A DNA stretch of 64,000 bases from Actinomycetales bacterium (GTDB lineage: Bacteria > Actinomycetota > Actinomycetes > Actinomycetales > Microbacteriaceae). The DNA lies in assembly GCA_017308515.1 (NCBI GenBank), contig JAFKEN010000006.1, forward strand, positions 62,001 through 126,000, in the 5' to 3' direction. This document shows, piece by piece, positions 41,625 through 49,594 of this stretch. Made by a program: the position numbers and the translations under genes. Under the pieces are notes generated by a model. That model was not told the DNA's origin, made no database searches, and saw only the letters and a list, made by a program, of their open reading frames with translations. Numbering within the stretch: position 1 is the stretch's first letter; each line of letters starts with the position of its first letter.

Positions 41625-43078
41625 ACAAGGAGCTCCGCCGCGTCAGCGCCTTCGTGCTCGTGCTGTTCCTCGCGCTGTTCAGCTCGTCGACGATCGTGCA
41701 GTTCTTCCAGTCGAACAGCCTCAAGGAGGATCCGCGCAACGTGCGCACCCTCTACGCGAGCTTCTCGACCGAACGCGGGCCGATCCTCGCGGGCGACCAG
41801 CAGGTGGCCTACTCGACGCCCGTCGACGACGACTTCCAGTACCTGCGGGTCTACCCCGACGGGCCGCTGTACTCCGCCGCGACCGGGTACTTCACCCTCG
41901 ACCAGGGCGCGACCGGGGTCGAGTCGGAGCTCAACTCGCTGCTGTCGGGCACCTCCGACTCGCAGTTCCTCGACCGGGTGACCTCGATCCTCACCGGTCA
42001 GGAGCCCAAGGGGGCGGCCGTGGAGCTCTCGATCGACCCGGTCGTGCAGCAGGCGGCGTGGGATGCGCTCGGCGACTACCAGGGAGCGGTCCTCGCGATC
42101 GAGCCGGCCACCGGCCGCATCCTGGCGCTCGTGTCGAAGCCCACCTTCGACCCCAACGCCCTCGCGGTGCACGACTCGGCGGCGGTCATCGACCTGTACG
42201 ACCAGCTGCTGGCCGACCCCGGCCAGCCGCTCATCAACCGCACCATCCAGGGCGACCTCAACCCGCCCGGGTCGACCTTCAAGCTCGTGGTCGCCTCGGC
42301 GGCGCTCGAGAGCGGCAAGTACACCCCCGACAGCGCGTTCCCGAACCCCGCGCAGCTGCAGCTGCCGCAGAGCACGGCCGTCATCCAGAACTCGGGCGGC
42401 GGTACCTGCGGGCCGGGCGCCACCGTGACGATCGCGACGGCGCTGCGGCTGTCGTGCAACATCCCCTTCGCCGAGCTGGGGCTCGAGCTCGGGTTCCGGG
42501 CCATCTCCGAGCAGGCCAAGAAGTACGGCTTCGGCGACGACTCCTTCGAGATCCCGATGCCGGTCGCGCCGAGCGTCTACCCCGCGGTGCAGAGCGACGC
42601 CGAGCTCATGCTCTCCGCCTTCGGCCAGGGCAACGACCGCGTGACCCCGCTGCAGATGGCGATGGTCTCGGCCGCGATCGCGAACGGCGGGCTGCAGATG
42701 CGCCCCGGCGTCGTCGACAAGGTGACGGCCCCCGACCTCTCGGCGCTGCGCACCTTCAGCCCCGCCGAGTACGGGCGCCCGATCAGCGCGGCGACGGCGG
42801 CGACGATGACGCAGCTCATGGTCGCGAACGTCGCCAACGGTGCGGCGAGCAATGCCAGAATCGGAGGGATCGACGTGGCGGGGAAGACCGGCACGGCGGA
42901 GAACGGCCCCGGCGAGCCCTACACCCTGTGGTTCACCGGATTCGCTCCCGCCGACTCCCCCCAGGTGGCGGTCGCCGTCGTGATCGAGGACGGCGGCGGG
43001 CTCGGTCAGGAGGGGTACGGGAACCTCCTGGCGGCGCCGATCGGCAAGCAGGTCATGGAGGCGGTGATCGACCGATGA
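41621..43078 (+). CDS. pbpA: Class B penicillin-binding protein PbpA
   Basis: A transpeptidase that crosslinks septal or polar peptidoglycan. The 485-residue protein has an uncleaved N-terminal anchor (VSAFVLVLFLALFSSSTIVQF, about 8-28), a PBP dimerisation region (about 40-150) and the transpeptidase domain with SxxK (GSTFKLV, about residue 222), SxN (SCN in LRLSCNIPFAELG) and KTG (VAGKTGTAEN). It overlaps the upstream SEDS gene and the downstream kinase gene by four bases each, which indicates tight co-expression. Target of beta-lactams. Confidence 0.93.
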   Translation: MNKELRRVSAFVLVLFLALFSSSTIVQFFQSNSLKEDPRNVRTLYASFSTERGPILAGDQQVAYSTPVDDDFQYLRVYPDGPLYSAATGYFTLDQGATGVESELNSLLSGTSDSQFLDRVTSILTGQEPKGAAVELSIDPVVQQAAWDALGDYQGAVLAIEPATGRILALVSKPTFDPNALAVHDSAAVIDLYDQLLADPGQPLINRTIQGDLNPPGSTFKLVVASAALESGKYTPDSAFPNPAQLQLPQSTAVIQNSGGGTCGPGATVTIATALRLSCNIPFAELGLELGFRAISEQAKKYGFGDDSFEIPMPVAPSVYPAVQSDAELMLSAFGQGNDRVTPLQMAMVSAAIANGGLQMRPGVVDKVTAPDLSALRTFSPAEYGRPISAATAATMTQLMVANVANGAASNARIGGIDVAGKTGTAENGPGEPYTLWFTGFAPADSPQVAVAVVIEDGGGLGQEGYGNLLAAPIGKQVMEAVIDR

Positions 43079-44706
43079 GGCCGACGAGCGGGCTGACGTT
43101 CGGCAGCCGCTATCAGCTGTCCTCGCGCATCGCCATCGGCGGCATGGGCGAGGTCTGGCAGGCGACCGACCTCGTGATCGGACGCACCGTCGCGATCAAG
43201 ATCCTCAAGGACGAGTACCTGGGCGATCCGGGATTCCTCGAGCGATTCCGCGCCGAGGCGCGGCATGCGGCGCTCGTCAACCACGAGGGCATCGCCAACG
43301 TCTTCGACTACGGCGAGGAGGACGGCTCGGCGTTCCTCGTGATGGAGCTCGTGCCGGGCGAGGCGCTGAGCGCCGTGCTCGAGCGCGAGCGCACGCTGCC
43401 CGCCGACAAGGTGCTCGACATCGTCGCGCAGACCGCCTCGGCCCTCCAGGCGGCCCACGCGGCGGGTCTCGTGCACCGCGACATCAAGCCCGGCAACCTG
43501 CTCATCACGCCCGACGGGCGCGTCAAGATCACCGACTTCGGCATCGCGCGGATCGCCGATCAGGTGCCGCTCACGGCGACCGGCCAGGTGATGGGCACGG
43601 TGCAGTACCTCTCGCCCGAGCAGGCGAGCGGACACCCCGCGAGCCCCTCGACCGACATCTACTCCCTCGGGATCGTGGCCTACGAGGCGCTCGCCGGCCG
43701 CCGCCCCTTCACGGGCGAGAGCCAGGTCGCGATCGCGATGGCGCAGATCAACGAGGCGCCGCCGGATCTGCCGACGACCGTCGAGGAGCCGGTGCGCCGG
43801 CTGGTGGCGAGCTGCATCGCGAAGAAGCCCGACGACCGTCCCGCCTCCGCGGCGCACCTCGCGCGCGCGGCGCAGGCGCTGCGCCGCGGCGACGTCACGG
43901 GCGCGATCGCGGCGGTGCCGATGCTCGCTGCGGGCGACCCGCGCGCGCTGACGGCGCCGGATCCGACCTCGGTGACGCGCGTGCTGCCGCGCGAGGCGCT
44001 GCCCGCGACGGCGCAGCTCGAGGCTCCCGCGCGCCGCAACCCGTGGCTGTGGCCGCTCGTCGCGGTCGTCGGCGTGCTCGCGGTCGCGCTCGTGGCGATC
44101 ATCGTCGCGCTCGCGATCAACCCGACGGGGCCCGACCCGACCCCGACCGCGACCTCGGGATCGCCGACGCCGAGCACGACACCCACGAAGTCGTCGACCC
44201 CGACCCCCACGACGGTGCTCGTCAAGGCGAGCGACTACGAGGGCCGCCCCTTCGACGAGGTGCGGTCGGCCCTCGAGCAGCTCGAGATGATCGTCGAGCC
44301 CGCCGACGGGCCGGTCGCCGACACCCCCGACAAGAACGGGGTCGTCTCGAGCATCGCGCCCTCCGGCCAGCTGCCGCGCGGCACGACGATCACGGTGAAG
44401 GTGTACCAGGACTACCCCGGTCCGCAGACGAAGGCGGCGACGCCGACGACGACCGGCCCGTACACCTCGGGCCAGACGGTCACGGTCACCTGGTCGGCCT
44501 ACGGCGGCTGCCCCGACGGCTACCCGGTCAACGGCTACCAGGTCGCGATCGACAACGGCGACGTCAGCACCGAGAACCCCACCGCGGGGCTCACGGCCGA
44601 CGTCGAACTCGGCTCGGCCGGGCCGGCGAACATCACCGTGACGGCGCTGTGCACCGGGGGCTACTCCTCGCCGACCTCGAACCCGCTGAGCCTCACGGTC
44701 AACTGA
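43075..44706 (+). CDS. pknA: Ser/Thr protein kinase (PknA position) with Ig-like extracellular tail
   Basis: A 543-residue membrane kinase. The kinase domain (about 10-275) has GGMGEVW, the ATP lysine Lys42 (VAIKIL), HRDIKPGNLL, DFG and SPEQ. A basic/Ala-rich linker leads to one membrane helix (about 320-345), then a Pro/Thr/Ser-rich stalk (about 345-382), a single PASTA-like unit (YEGRPFDEVRSALEQLEMIVEP) and a C-terminal Ig-like sandwich with two cysteines (GCPDGY, ALCTGGY). The usual PknA ends soon after its membrane helix, so the long outer part is notable. ATGA overlap with pbpA. Confidence 0.9.
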   Translation: MRPTSGLTFGSRYQLSSRIAIGGMGEVWQATDLVIGRTVAIKILKDEYLGDPGFLERFRAEARHAALVNHEGIANVFDYGEEDGSAFLVMELVPGEALSAVLERERTLPADKVLDIVAQTASALQAAHAAGLVHRDIKPGNLLITPDGRVKITDFGIARIADQVPLTATGQVMGTVQYLSPEQASGHPASPSTDIYSLGIVAYEALAGRRPFTGESQVAIAMAQINEAPPDLPTTVEEPVRRLVASCIAKKPDDRPASAAHLARAAQALRRGDVTGAIAAVPMLAAGDPRALTAPDPTSVTRVLPREALPATAQLEAPARRNPWLWPLVAVVGVLAVALVAIIVALAINPTGPDPTPTATSGSPTPSTTPTKSSTPTPTTVLVKASDYEGRPFDEVRSALEQLEMIVEPADGPVADTPDKNGVVSSIAPSGQLPRGTTITVKVYQDYPGPQTKAATPTTTGPYTSGQTVTVTWSAYGGCPDGYPVNGYQVAIDNGDVSTENPTAGLTADVELGSAGPANITVTALCTGGYSSPTSNPLSLTVN

Positions 44707-44742
44707 CGGCGAGCGGAGCGGACGACCGCTCAGCCCCGCTGG

Positions 44743-44803
44743 CTACACTGGGGCCACCTGCACACAGCACCGTGCACCAGACAGCATTCCGTGAGGACGT
44801 GAC
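44743..44803 (+). promoter_or_regulatory. Promoter and leader of pknB
   Basis: TACACT (about 44743-44748) is a -10 box in the 97-base gap after pknA. It would give a leader of about 50 bases ending in GAGGA (44793-44797) before the GTG at 44804, so pknB can be expressed apart from the operon. Confidence 0.5.
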
Positions 44804-46567
44804 GTGACGGACGGGGTCACCACCGGTACGCACCTGCTCGCCGACCGGTATCAGATCGGCGAGCAGCTCGGGCGTGGCGGCATGGCCGAGGTGCACGCCG
44901 GCTACGACACGCGGCTCGGCCGCCAGGTCGCGGTCAAGCTGCTGCGGCCCGCGCTCGCGACCGACCCCGCCTTCCGCACCCGTTTCCGTCAGGAGGCGCA
45001 GGCCGCCGCCCGCATGACGCACCCGACCGTGGTGCGCGTCTACGACGCCGGCGAGCAGACCGTCCGCGACCCCGCGGGGCACGACGTGCAGCTGCCGTTC
45101 ATCGTGATGGAGCGCATCGACGGCACCCTGCTGAAGGACCTCATCGCGAAGGGGCCGATGGATCCCGCGGAGGCCGTGCGGATCACCGACGGCATCCTGA
45201 CCGCGCTCGAGTACTCGCACCGCGCCGGCGTCGTGCACCGCGACATCAAGCCCGGCAACGTCATGGTGACCCCGGCCGGCCAGGTCAAGGTCATGGACTT
45301 CGGCATCGCGCGTGCCATCTCCGACTCCTCGGCGTCGATCGCCCAGACGAGCGCGATCCTCGGCACCGCCGAGTACTTCTCGCCCGAGCAGGCCCGCGGC
45401 GAGTCGGTCGACACCCGCACCGACCTCTACTCGACCGGCGTCGTGCTCTACGAGCTGCTCACCGGGCGGCCGCCGTTCCGCGCCGAGTCGCCGGTCGCGG
45501 TCGCCTACCAGCACCTCAGCGAAGACCCGGTGCCGCCCGCGAGCGTCAACCCGAAGGTCTCCCCGGCGCTCAACGCGGTCGTGCTGCGCGCGCTCGCGAA
45601 GGATCGCTTCGAGCGCTTCCAGAGCGCGAGCGAATTCCGGGAAGCGCTCGCGGCGGCGCTCGACGGCAAGGTGCCCGACGGCCCGGTCGGCGGGGGCGAC
45701 GAGTTCGCGACCACGCTGTTCGGCGTCAACCCGGCCTCCACCGCGGCCTCCGCGGCGACCCTGCGCCGCCTGTCCGAGCAGAGCGCGGACCGCGCCCCGC
45801 GCACGCAGACCCGCCCGCCGGTGGCGTGGATCTGGGGCGGCATCGCGCTCGTGATCCTGCTGGTCGCCGCCGCGATGTTCTGGGTGTTCTCGCTGCGCCC
45901 GACCGACCTGGTCGGCCCCGGCGCCGCGGTCGCCGTGCCCGACGTGGTGGGCATGAGCTACGACTCGAGCGGCACCGGGCCCAGCGGCAGCCAGACGCTG
46001 CTCGACGCGGGCCTGCAGGTGCGCAAGGTCGAGCAGGTCATCACCCCCGAGGGCGATGAGCAGGTGCCCGCGAAGGGCACGATTCTCTCCACCGACCCGC
46101 CCGCGGGTGAGACGGTGAGCCCCGGCACCACGGTCGTCGTGACCGTCTCGGCCGGACCGCAGCTCATCACGGTGCCCAACCTCGCCTTCCGCTCGGCGGG
46201 CGATGCGACCGCGGCGATCGAGGGCCTCGGGCTCACCGTCGCCGGATCCGTCGAGTCGTACTCGCCCGACGTCTCCGCCGGTACGGTCATGGGCATCCAG
46301 CTGCCCGACAGCTCGACCGTGGTGACCGACTCGGTCGAGGTGCCGGCCGGCACCGCGCTCACGATCGTCGTCTCGAACGGGAAGGTCGACATCCCCTCGG
46401 TCGTGGGTAAGCCGGCCGCCGAGGCGCGCGACCTGCTCGGCGGCACCTACCACCTCACGGTGAAGCTCTCGCCCGACCACACCGGGTGCTCGGTCGGCAA
46501 CATCACCTCCCAGTCGCTCTCGGGCGTGCAGCCGCAGGGCTCGACGGTCACGCTGCTGTACTGCTGA
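44804..46567 (+). CDS. pknB: Ser/Thr protein kinase PknB with PASTA repeats
   Basis: Master kinase of cell-wall growth and division. The 587-residue protein has a kinase domain (about 14-275) with GRGGMAEV, VAVKLL, HRDIKPGNVM, DFG and SPEQ, then a juxtamembrane part, one membrane helix (VAWIWGGIALVILLVAAAMFWVF, about 342-364) and about three extracellular PASTA domains (PDVVGMSYDSS, PNLAFRSAGDATAAI, IPSVVGKPAAEARDLL), which in the family sense muropeptides or lipid II. It ends with a short Cys pair. The GTG at 44804 has GAGGA upstream and its own promoter. Confidence 0.94.
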   Translation: MTDGVTTGTHLLADRYQIGEQLGRGGMAEVHAGYDTRLGRQVAVKLLRPALATDPAFRTRFRQEAQAAARMTHPTVVRVYDAGEQTVRDPAGHDVQLPFIVMERIDGTLLKDLIAKGPMDPAEAVRITDGILTALEYSHRAGVVHRDIKPGNVMVTPAGQVKVMDFGIARAISDSSASIAQTSAILGTAEYFSPEQARGESVDTRTDLYSTGVVLYELLTGRPPFRAESPVAVAYQHLSEDPVPPASVNPKVSPALNAVVLRALAKDRFERFQSASEFREALAAALDGKVPDGPVGGGDEFATTLFGVNPASTAASAATLRRLSEQSADRAPRTQTRPPVAWIWGGIALVILLVAAAMFWVFSLRPTDLVGPGAAVAVPDVVGMSYDSSGTGPSGSQTLLDAGLQVRKVEQVITPEGDEQVPAKGTILSTDPPAGETVSPGTTVVVTVSAGPQLITVPNLAFRSAGDATAAIEGLGLTVAGSVESYSPDVSAGTVMGIQLPDSSTVVTDSVEVPAGTALTIVVSNGKVDIPSVVGKPAAEARDLLGGTYHLTVKLSPDHTGCSVGNITSQSLSGVQPQGSTVTLLYC

Positions 46568-46615
46568 GCCGCGATGACGGCGAGCGCACGACGGTCCCAC
46601 GACCGCCGGCGCACG

Positions 46616-47248
46616 TCAGGCGCGCAGCAGTGGGCTGAGCCCGACGGCGCGATCCGCCGCGTCGGGCAGGCCGGCGCTCGCGAGCCAGTTGCCGAGCATC
46701 GTGTAGCCGCCCTCGGTCAGCACCGACTCGGGGTGGAACTGCACGCCGACGATCGGGGCGTCGCGGTGCTGCACACCCATGATGACGCCGCCCTCGGTGC
46801 GAGCGGTGACCTCGAGCTCGGGCGGGATGGTGCCGTCGACGATCGCGAGCGAGTGGTAGCGGGTCGCGCGGAACGGCTGCGGCACGCCGTGGAAGAACGG
46901 CGTCTCCTCGTGCCGGATCATCGAGGTCTTGCCGTGCATGAGCTCCTCGGCGTGCGTCACGACGCCGCCGAGCGCCTCCGCGATCGCCTGGTGGCCGAGG
47001 CAGACTCCGAGCAGGGGGGAGCGGGCCTCGAGCGCGGCGCGCACCGCGGCGACGGAGACCCCCGCGTCGGCGGGCGCTCCGGGGCCGGGCGAGAGCAGCA
47101 CGGCGTCGTAGCCGGCGATCCGCTCGGCCGTCTCCTCCTCGGGGAAGGCGTCGTTGCGCACCACCTCGGTCTCGGCCCCGAGCTGCTGCAGGTAGCCGTC
47201 GAGGGTGTAGACGAAGCTGTCGTAGTTGTCGACGACGAGAACGCGCAT
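46616..47248 (-). CDS. pabA: Glutamine amidotransferase, anthranilate/aminodeoxychorismate synthase component II
   Basis: Class I glutamine amidotransferase supplying ammonia for tryptophan or folate synthesis. The 210-residue protein has VLVVDNYDSFVYTL, LSPGPGAPADAG, the nucleophile Cys in GVCLGHQAIAEALGG, and the catalytic His/Glu in VGVQFHPESVLTEGG. In M. tuberculosis the gene at this position (after pknB) is annotated trpG; a single subunit often serves both pathways, so pabA versus trpG is open. The ATG at 47248 overlaps the stop of the small membrane protein upstream (ATGA), so it is expressed with the sortase. Confidence 0.92.
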   Translation of the reverse strand: MRVLVVDNYDSFVYTLDGYLQQLGAETEVVRNDAFPEEETAERIAGYDAVLLSPGPGAPADAGVSVAAVRAALEARSPLLGVCLGHQAIAEALGGVVTHAEELMHGKTSMIRHEETPFFHGVPQPFRATRYHSLAIVDGTIPPELEVTARTEGGVIMGVQHRDAPIVGVQFHPESVLTEGGYTMLGNWLASAGLPDAADRAVGLSPLLRA

Positions 47249-47409
47249 CAGCCGCCGTCCACGGTCGAGTCGGTGGGAGCCACGAACTGATCGAACCACG
47301 GGAAGACCCACAGCACGAGCGCGGTGACCGCGAGGATCGCGAGAACGACGAGGATCAGCACCCGCACCCACCAGGGCCCGGGCAGCACCCGCCACAGCGC
47401 GCCGTACAT
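47248..47409 (-). CDS. Small single-pass membrane protein between sortase and pabA
   Basis: A 53-residue protein with one membrane helix: MYGALWRVLPGPWW, then VRVLILVVLAILAVTALVLWVFPWF (about 15-40) and a short outer tail (DQFVAPTDSTVDGG). Both ends overlap their neighbours by four bases (ATGA), so it is clearly a translated gene of this operon rather than chance. Similar small helices sit between the class E sortase and trpG/pabA in other actinobacteria as far as I recall. Role unknown; a sortase partner is possible. Confidence 0.7.
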   Translation of the reverse strand: MYGALWRVLPGPWWVRVLILVVLAILAVTALVLWVFPWFDQFVAPTDSTVDGG

Positions 47410-48224
47410 CAGCCCACCCGCACGGTGTCGGCGATCTCGTCGGGGGCCCCGCCCTCGCGCGGGAACCAGCCGTCGAACACCCCGTAGGCGATGATGCGCT
47501 CCGCGGTGGAGAAGAACGGGTTGCAGCTGGTGAGGGTGATGTACTGCGCGTCGGCGGCGAGCTGGGTCTGCGGCACCGCGTTGAGCACCCCGACGCCGGA
47601 GGGCTGCACGTACTCGAGATTGCGGAAGCTGTAGCGGTACCAGCCCGCCGGGGTCTCGACGTAGATGTGGTCGCCCGCGCGCAGCTCTCCGATGTGCTCG
47701 AGGTTGCCCCCGTAGGCCTTGCGGTGCGCGGCGATCGCGAAGTTGCCCTCCTCGCCCGGCATCGTCGTGTCGGGGTAGTGGCCGAGGTTGTTCCGGTTGA
47801 GCACGGTCGTCGTGCTGGTGCCCTCCGCGATGGGGCGGAAGTAGTCGTCGCCGAAGCGCGGCACGATGAGCCACGCGAAGCGCTCGGTGAGGCCCGCACG
47901 CGCGGCGACCGGCGGCGGGTCGGGAGAGGGCTCGACCGCGGGCGCGACGTCGGGGGTGCCCGCGCTCCACTGCTGCGACTGGGCGATGCCCTCCTGGTGC
48001 AGCTGCTGGCCGACGACGAGGTCGTTGAACCACTGCTGCCAGCCGATGAACAGCAGCACGACGACGCCGGCGGTGATGAACAGCTCGCCGAGCACGCCGA
48101 TCGGCGAGACGCGGGGGCGCTCTCGCGGCGAGCGCGGGGGTGTCGAGTCGCCGGTCGGGGCGCCCGAGGTCTGCGCGGCGCGCGCCTCGCGCCGCGTCAT
48201 CACCTCGCCGTGCCCGAGCGTCAT
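47409..48224 (-). CDS. srtE: Class E sortase
   Basis: Housekeeping transpeptidase that cuts LAxTG-type signals and links proteins to peptidoglycan. The 271-residue protein has a membrane helix at about 42-62 (IGVLGELFITAGVVVLLFIGW), a Pro-rich stalk and the sortase barrel with His167 (AIAAHRKAYG), Cys234 (YITLTSCNP) and Arg243 (AERIIAYG). The encoded LAFTG protein at 14216-16390 is a fitting substrate. The start at 48224 is chosen because TAAGAT (48232-48237) ends seven bases upstream; an internal ATG at 48200 is a weaker option. First gene of an operon with the small membrane protein and pabA. Confidence 0.92.
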   Translation of the reverse strand: MTLGHGEVMTRREARAAQTSGAPTGDSTPPRSPRERPRVSPIGVLGELFITAGVVVLLFIGWQQWFNDLVVGQQLHQEGIAQSQQWSAGTPDVAPAVEPSPDPPPVAARAGLTERFAWLIVPRFGDDYFRPIAEGTSTTTVLNRNNLGHYPDTTMPGEEGNFAIAAHRKAYGGNLEHIGELRAGDHIYVETPAGWYRYSFRNLEYVQPSGVGVLNAVPQTQLAADAQYITLTSCNPFFSTAERIIAYGVFDGWFPREGGAPDEIADTVRVG

Positions 48225-48300
48225 GGCACCGATCTTAAGCGCGCGGGCCCGGCGCGTCCGGCCCCAGGGCTGGTGACGGCCGGTCGGCTATGATCGCCGC

Positions 48301-48543
48301 ATGGCCCGACCCAACCCCAACGCCCGCCCGGAGCAGGGCGAGGACCGCGGCGGCAGCGACGCCCCCAACCCGGTCTGGTTCCTCCCGGTCATGCTCGGCT
48401 TCATGCTCGTCGGGCTCGCGTGGATCGTCGTCTACTACCTGAGCGGCACCCAGTGGCCGATCCCGAGCCTGCAGAACTGGAACATCCTGATCGGCTTCGG
48501 GATCATGCTGATCGGGTTCCTCATGACGACCCGCTGGCGCTGA
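48301..48543 (+). CDS. crgA: Cell division protein CrgA
   Basis: Small actinobacterial divisome protein that links FtsZ, FtsQ, FtsI and CwsA. The 80-residue protein has a hydrophilic N-terminus, then two membrane helices: PVWFLPVMLGFMLVGLAWIVVYYLSG and NWNILIGFGIMLIGFLMTTRWR, with the family sequences NPVWF and WNxxIGF. TATGAT (48289-48294) ends six bases before the ATG at 48301. It is divergent from the sortase operon, as in other actinobacteria. Confidence 0.95.
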   Translation: MARPNPNARPEQGEDRGGSDAPNPVWFLPVMLGFMLVGLAWIVVYYLSGTQWPIPSLQNWNILIGFGIMLIGFLMTTRWR

Positions 48544-48554
48544 GGCGCTTTCGA

Positions 48555-48572
48555 AATCACACCGGTGTGATT
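48555..48572. repeat. 18-bp perfect palindrome downstream of crgA
   Basis: AATCACACCGGTGTGATT is identical on both strands. It lies 12 bases after the crgA stop, directly before a second palindrome. The lack of a loop makes a terminator less likely than a protein-binding site. Confidence 0.6.
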
Positions 48573-48602
48573 CGTCCACACTGTGGACGGGCCTGTGGAC
48601 TA
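48573..48602. promoter_or_regulatory. Cluster of DnaA-box-like sequences between crgA and rhomboid
   Basis: Three 9-mers resemble the actinobacterial DnaA box TTGTCCACA with one or two mismatches: TCGTCCACA (48572-48580, plus), and on the minus strand CCGTCCACA (from TGTGGACGG, 48582-48590) and TAGTCCACA (from TGTGGACTA, about 48594-48602). The first two form an inverted pair with arms GTCCACA/TGTGGAC at 48574-48588. The site is about 15 kb from gyrB, so near the origin. A simple terminator is the alternative. Confidence 0.4.
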
Positions 48603-48642
48603 CTCCGCGGGCCGCGCGGGCGGCTGTGCGCGGAGGCGCCGC

Positions 48643-49563
48643 TCAGACGTAGGCGTTCGGGCTGAGCAGCACGCACAGCACGCACACGGCGGCGAGCGCG
48701 AGCGCGACGCCCGCGAGCGCCAGCACGCGGGCGCGCGTCTGCTCGGGTCGGCGCATCCGCAGCAGGATCGCCCCGAGCGCCGCCCCGATCAGGAGCCCGC
48801 CGAGGTGCGCGGTCCACGAGATCGAGGGCACGAAGAAGGTGATGACGAGGTTGAGCCCGAGCACGATGAGCAGTTGCATGCCGCGCACGCCCATTGCGCG
48901 CCGCAGCACGAGGATCGCCCCCATCAGCCCGAAGATCGCGCCCGAGGCGCCGAGCGACGGCGCGATCGCGAAGAACCCGCCGACCAGCTCGGGGTGCCCG
49001 CCGGTCGCGAGCACGTCGGCCTCGTAGAGCACGACGCTCGCGACGTTGCCGCCGAACGCGGTGATCAGATACACGGCGAGGTAGCGCCACCGGCCGAGGA
49101 AGCTCTCGAGCGCCGGGCCGAAGATGAACAGCGCGTACATGTTGAACAGCAGGTGCAGCAGCGAGGCCGGCGAGTGCAGGAAGGCCGCGGTCATCAGACG
49201 CCAGGGTTCGCCGACGATGCGCCACGGGGCCATCACCCACGCGTTCGTGAGCGCCTGCCCGGTGAGGAACTGCGCCCCGTAGGCGAGGATGCACAGCGCC
49301 ATGAGCACGTAGGTGACGACCGGGAGGTTCGAGCGCCCCGGCGCGAAGGCCCGGAGCACCCCGGGCACGCGGGAGCCGCCGGTCTGGGCCGCGCGACCCT
49401 GCCGGACGCACTCCGGGCACTGCACCCCGACGGCCGCCGGGGTCTGGCAGGAGGCGCAGATCGGGCGGTCGCAGCGCTGGCAGCGCACGCGCGTCGGCCG
49501 GTTCGGGTGCCGGTAGCAGGCCGCGGGGGCCTGCACCTCGCCGTACGGCGGGGCGTCGCTCAT
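48643..49563 (-). CDS. Rhomboid intramembrane serine protease, active type, with zinc-finger head
   Basis: Cleaves membrane-embedded segments of substrate proteins. The 306-residue protein begins with a B-box-like zinc-binding head (CYRHP, CQRCDRPICASC, CPEC; about 16-52), then six to seven helices. The catalytic dyad is intact: Ser207 in GASGAIFG and His253 in SWTAHLGG, with supporting HLLFN (Asn141). It follows a second, inactive rhomboid by 31 bases, and probably shares its transcript with it and the cyclophilin gene. Substrates unknown. Confidence 0.92.
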   Translation of the reverse strand: MSDAPPYGEVQAPAACYRHPNRPTRVRCQRCDRPICASCQTPAAVGVQCPECVRQGRAAQTGGSRVPGVLRAFAPGRSNLPVVTYVLMALCILAYGAQFLTGQALTNAWVMAPWRIVGEPWRLMTAAFLHSPASLLHLLFNMYALFIFGPALESFLGRWRYLAVYLITAFGGNVASVVLYEADVLATGGHPELVGGFFAIAPSLGASGAIFGLMGAILVLRRAMGVRGMQLLIVLGLNLVITFFVPSISWTAHLGGLLIGAALGAILLRMRRPEQTRARVLALAGVALALAAVCVLCVLLSPNAYV

Positions 49564-49594
49564 GCGCCGCCCCCTCGCCCCGCCGCGACCGCGC

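Noticed and set aside
48555-48602. Chromosomal replication origin
   Set aside because: Only three imperfect DnaA-like boxes are present and there is no dnaA/dnaN context; oriC is expected beyond the right edge past gyrB.
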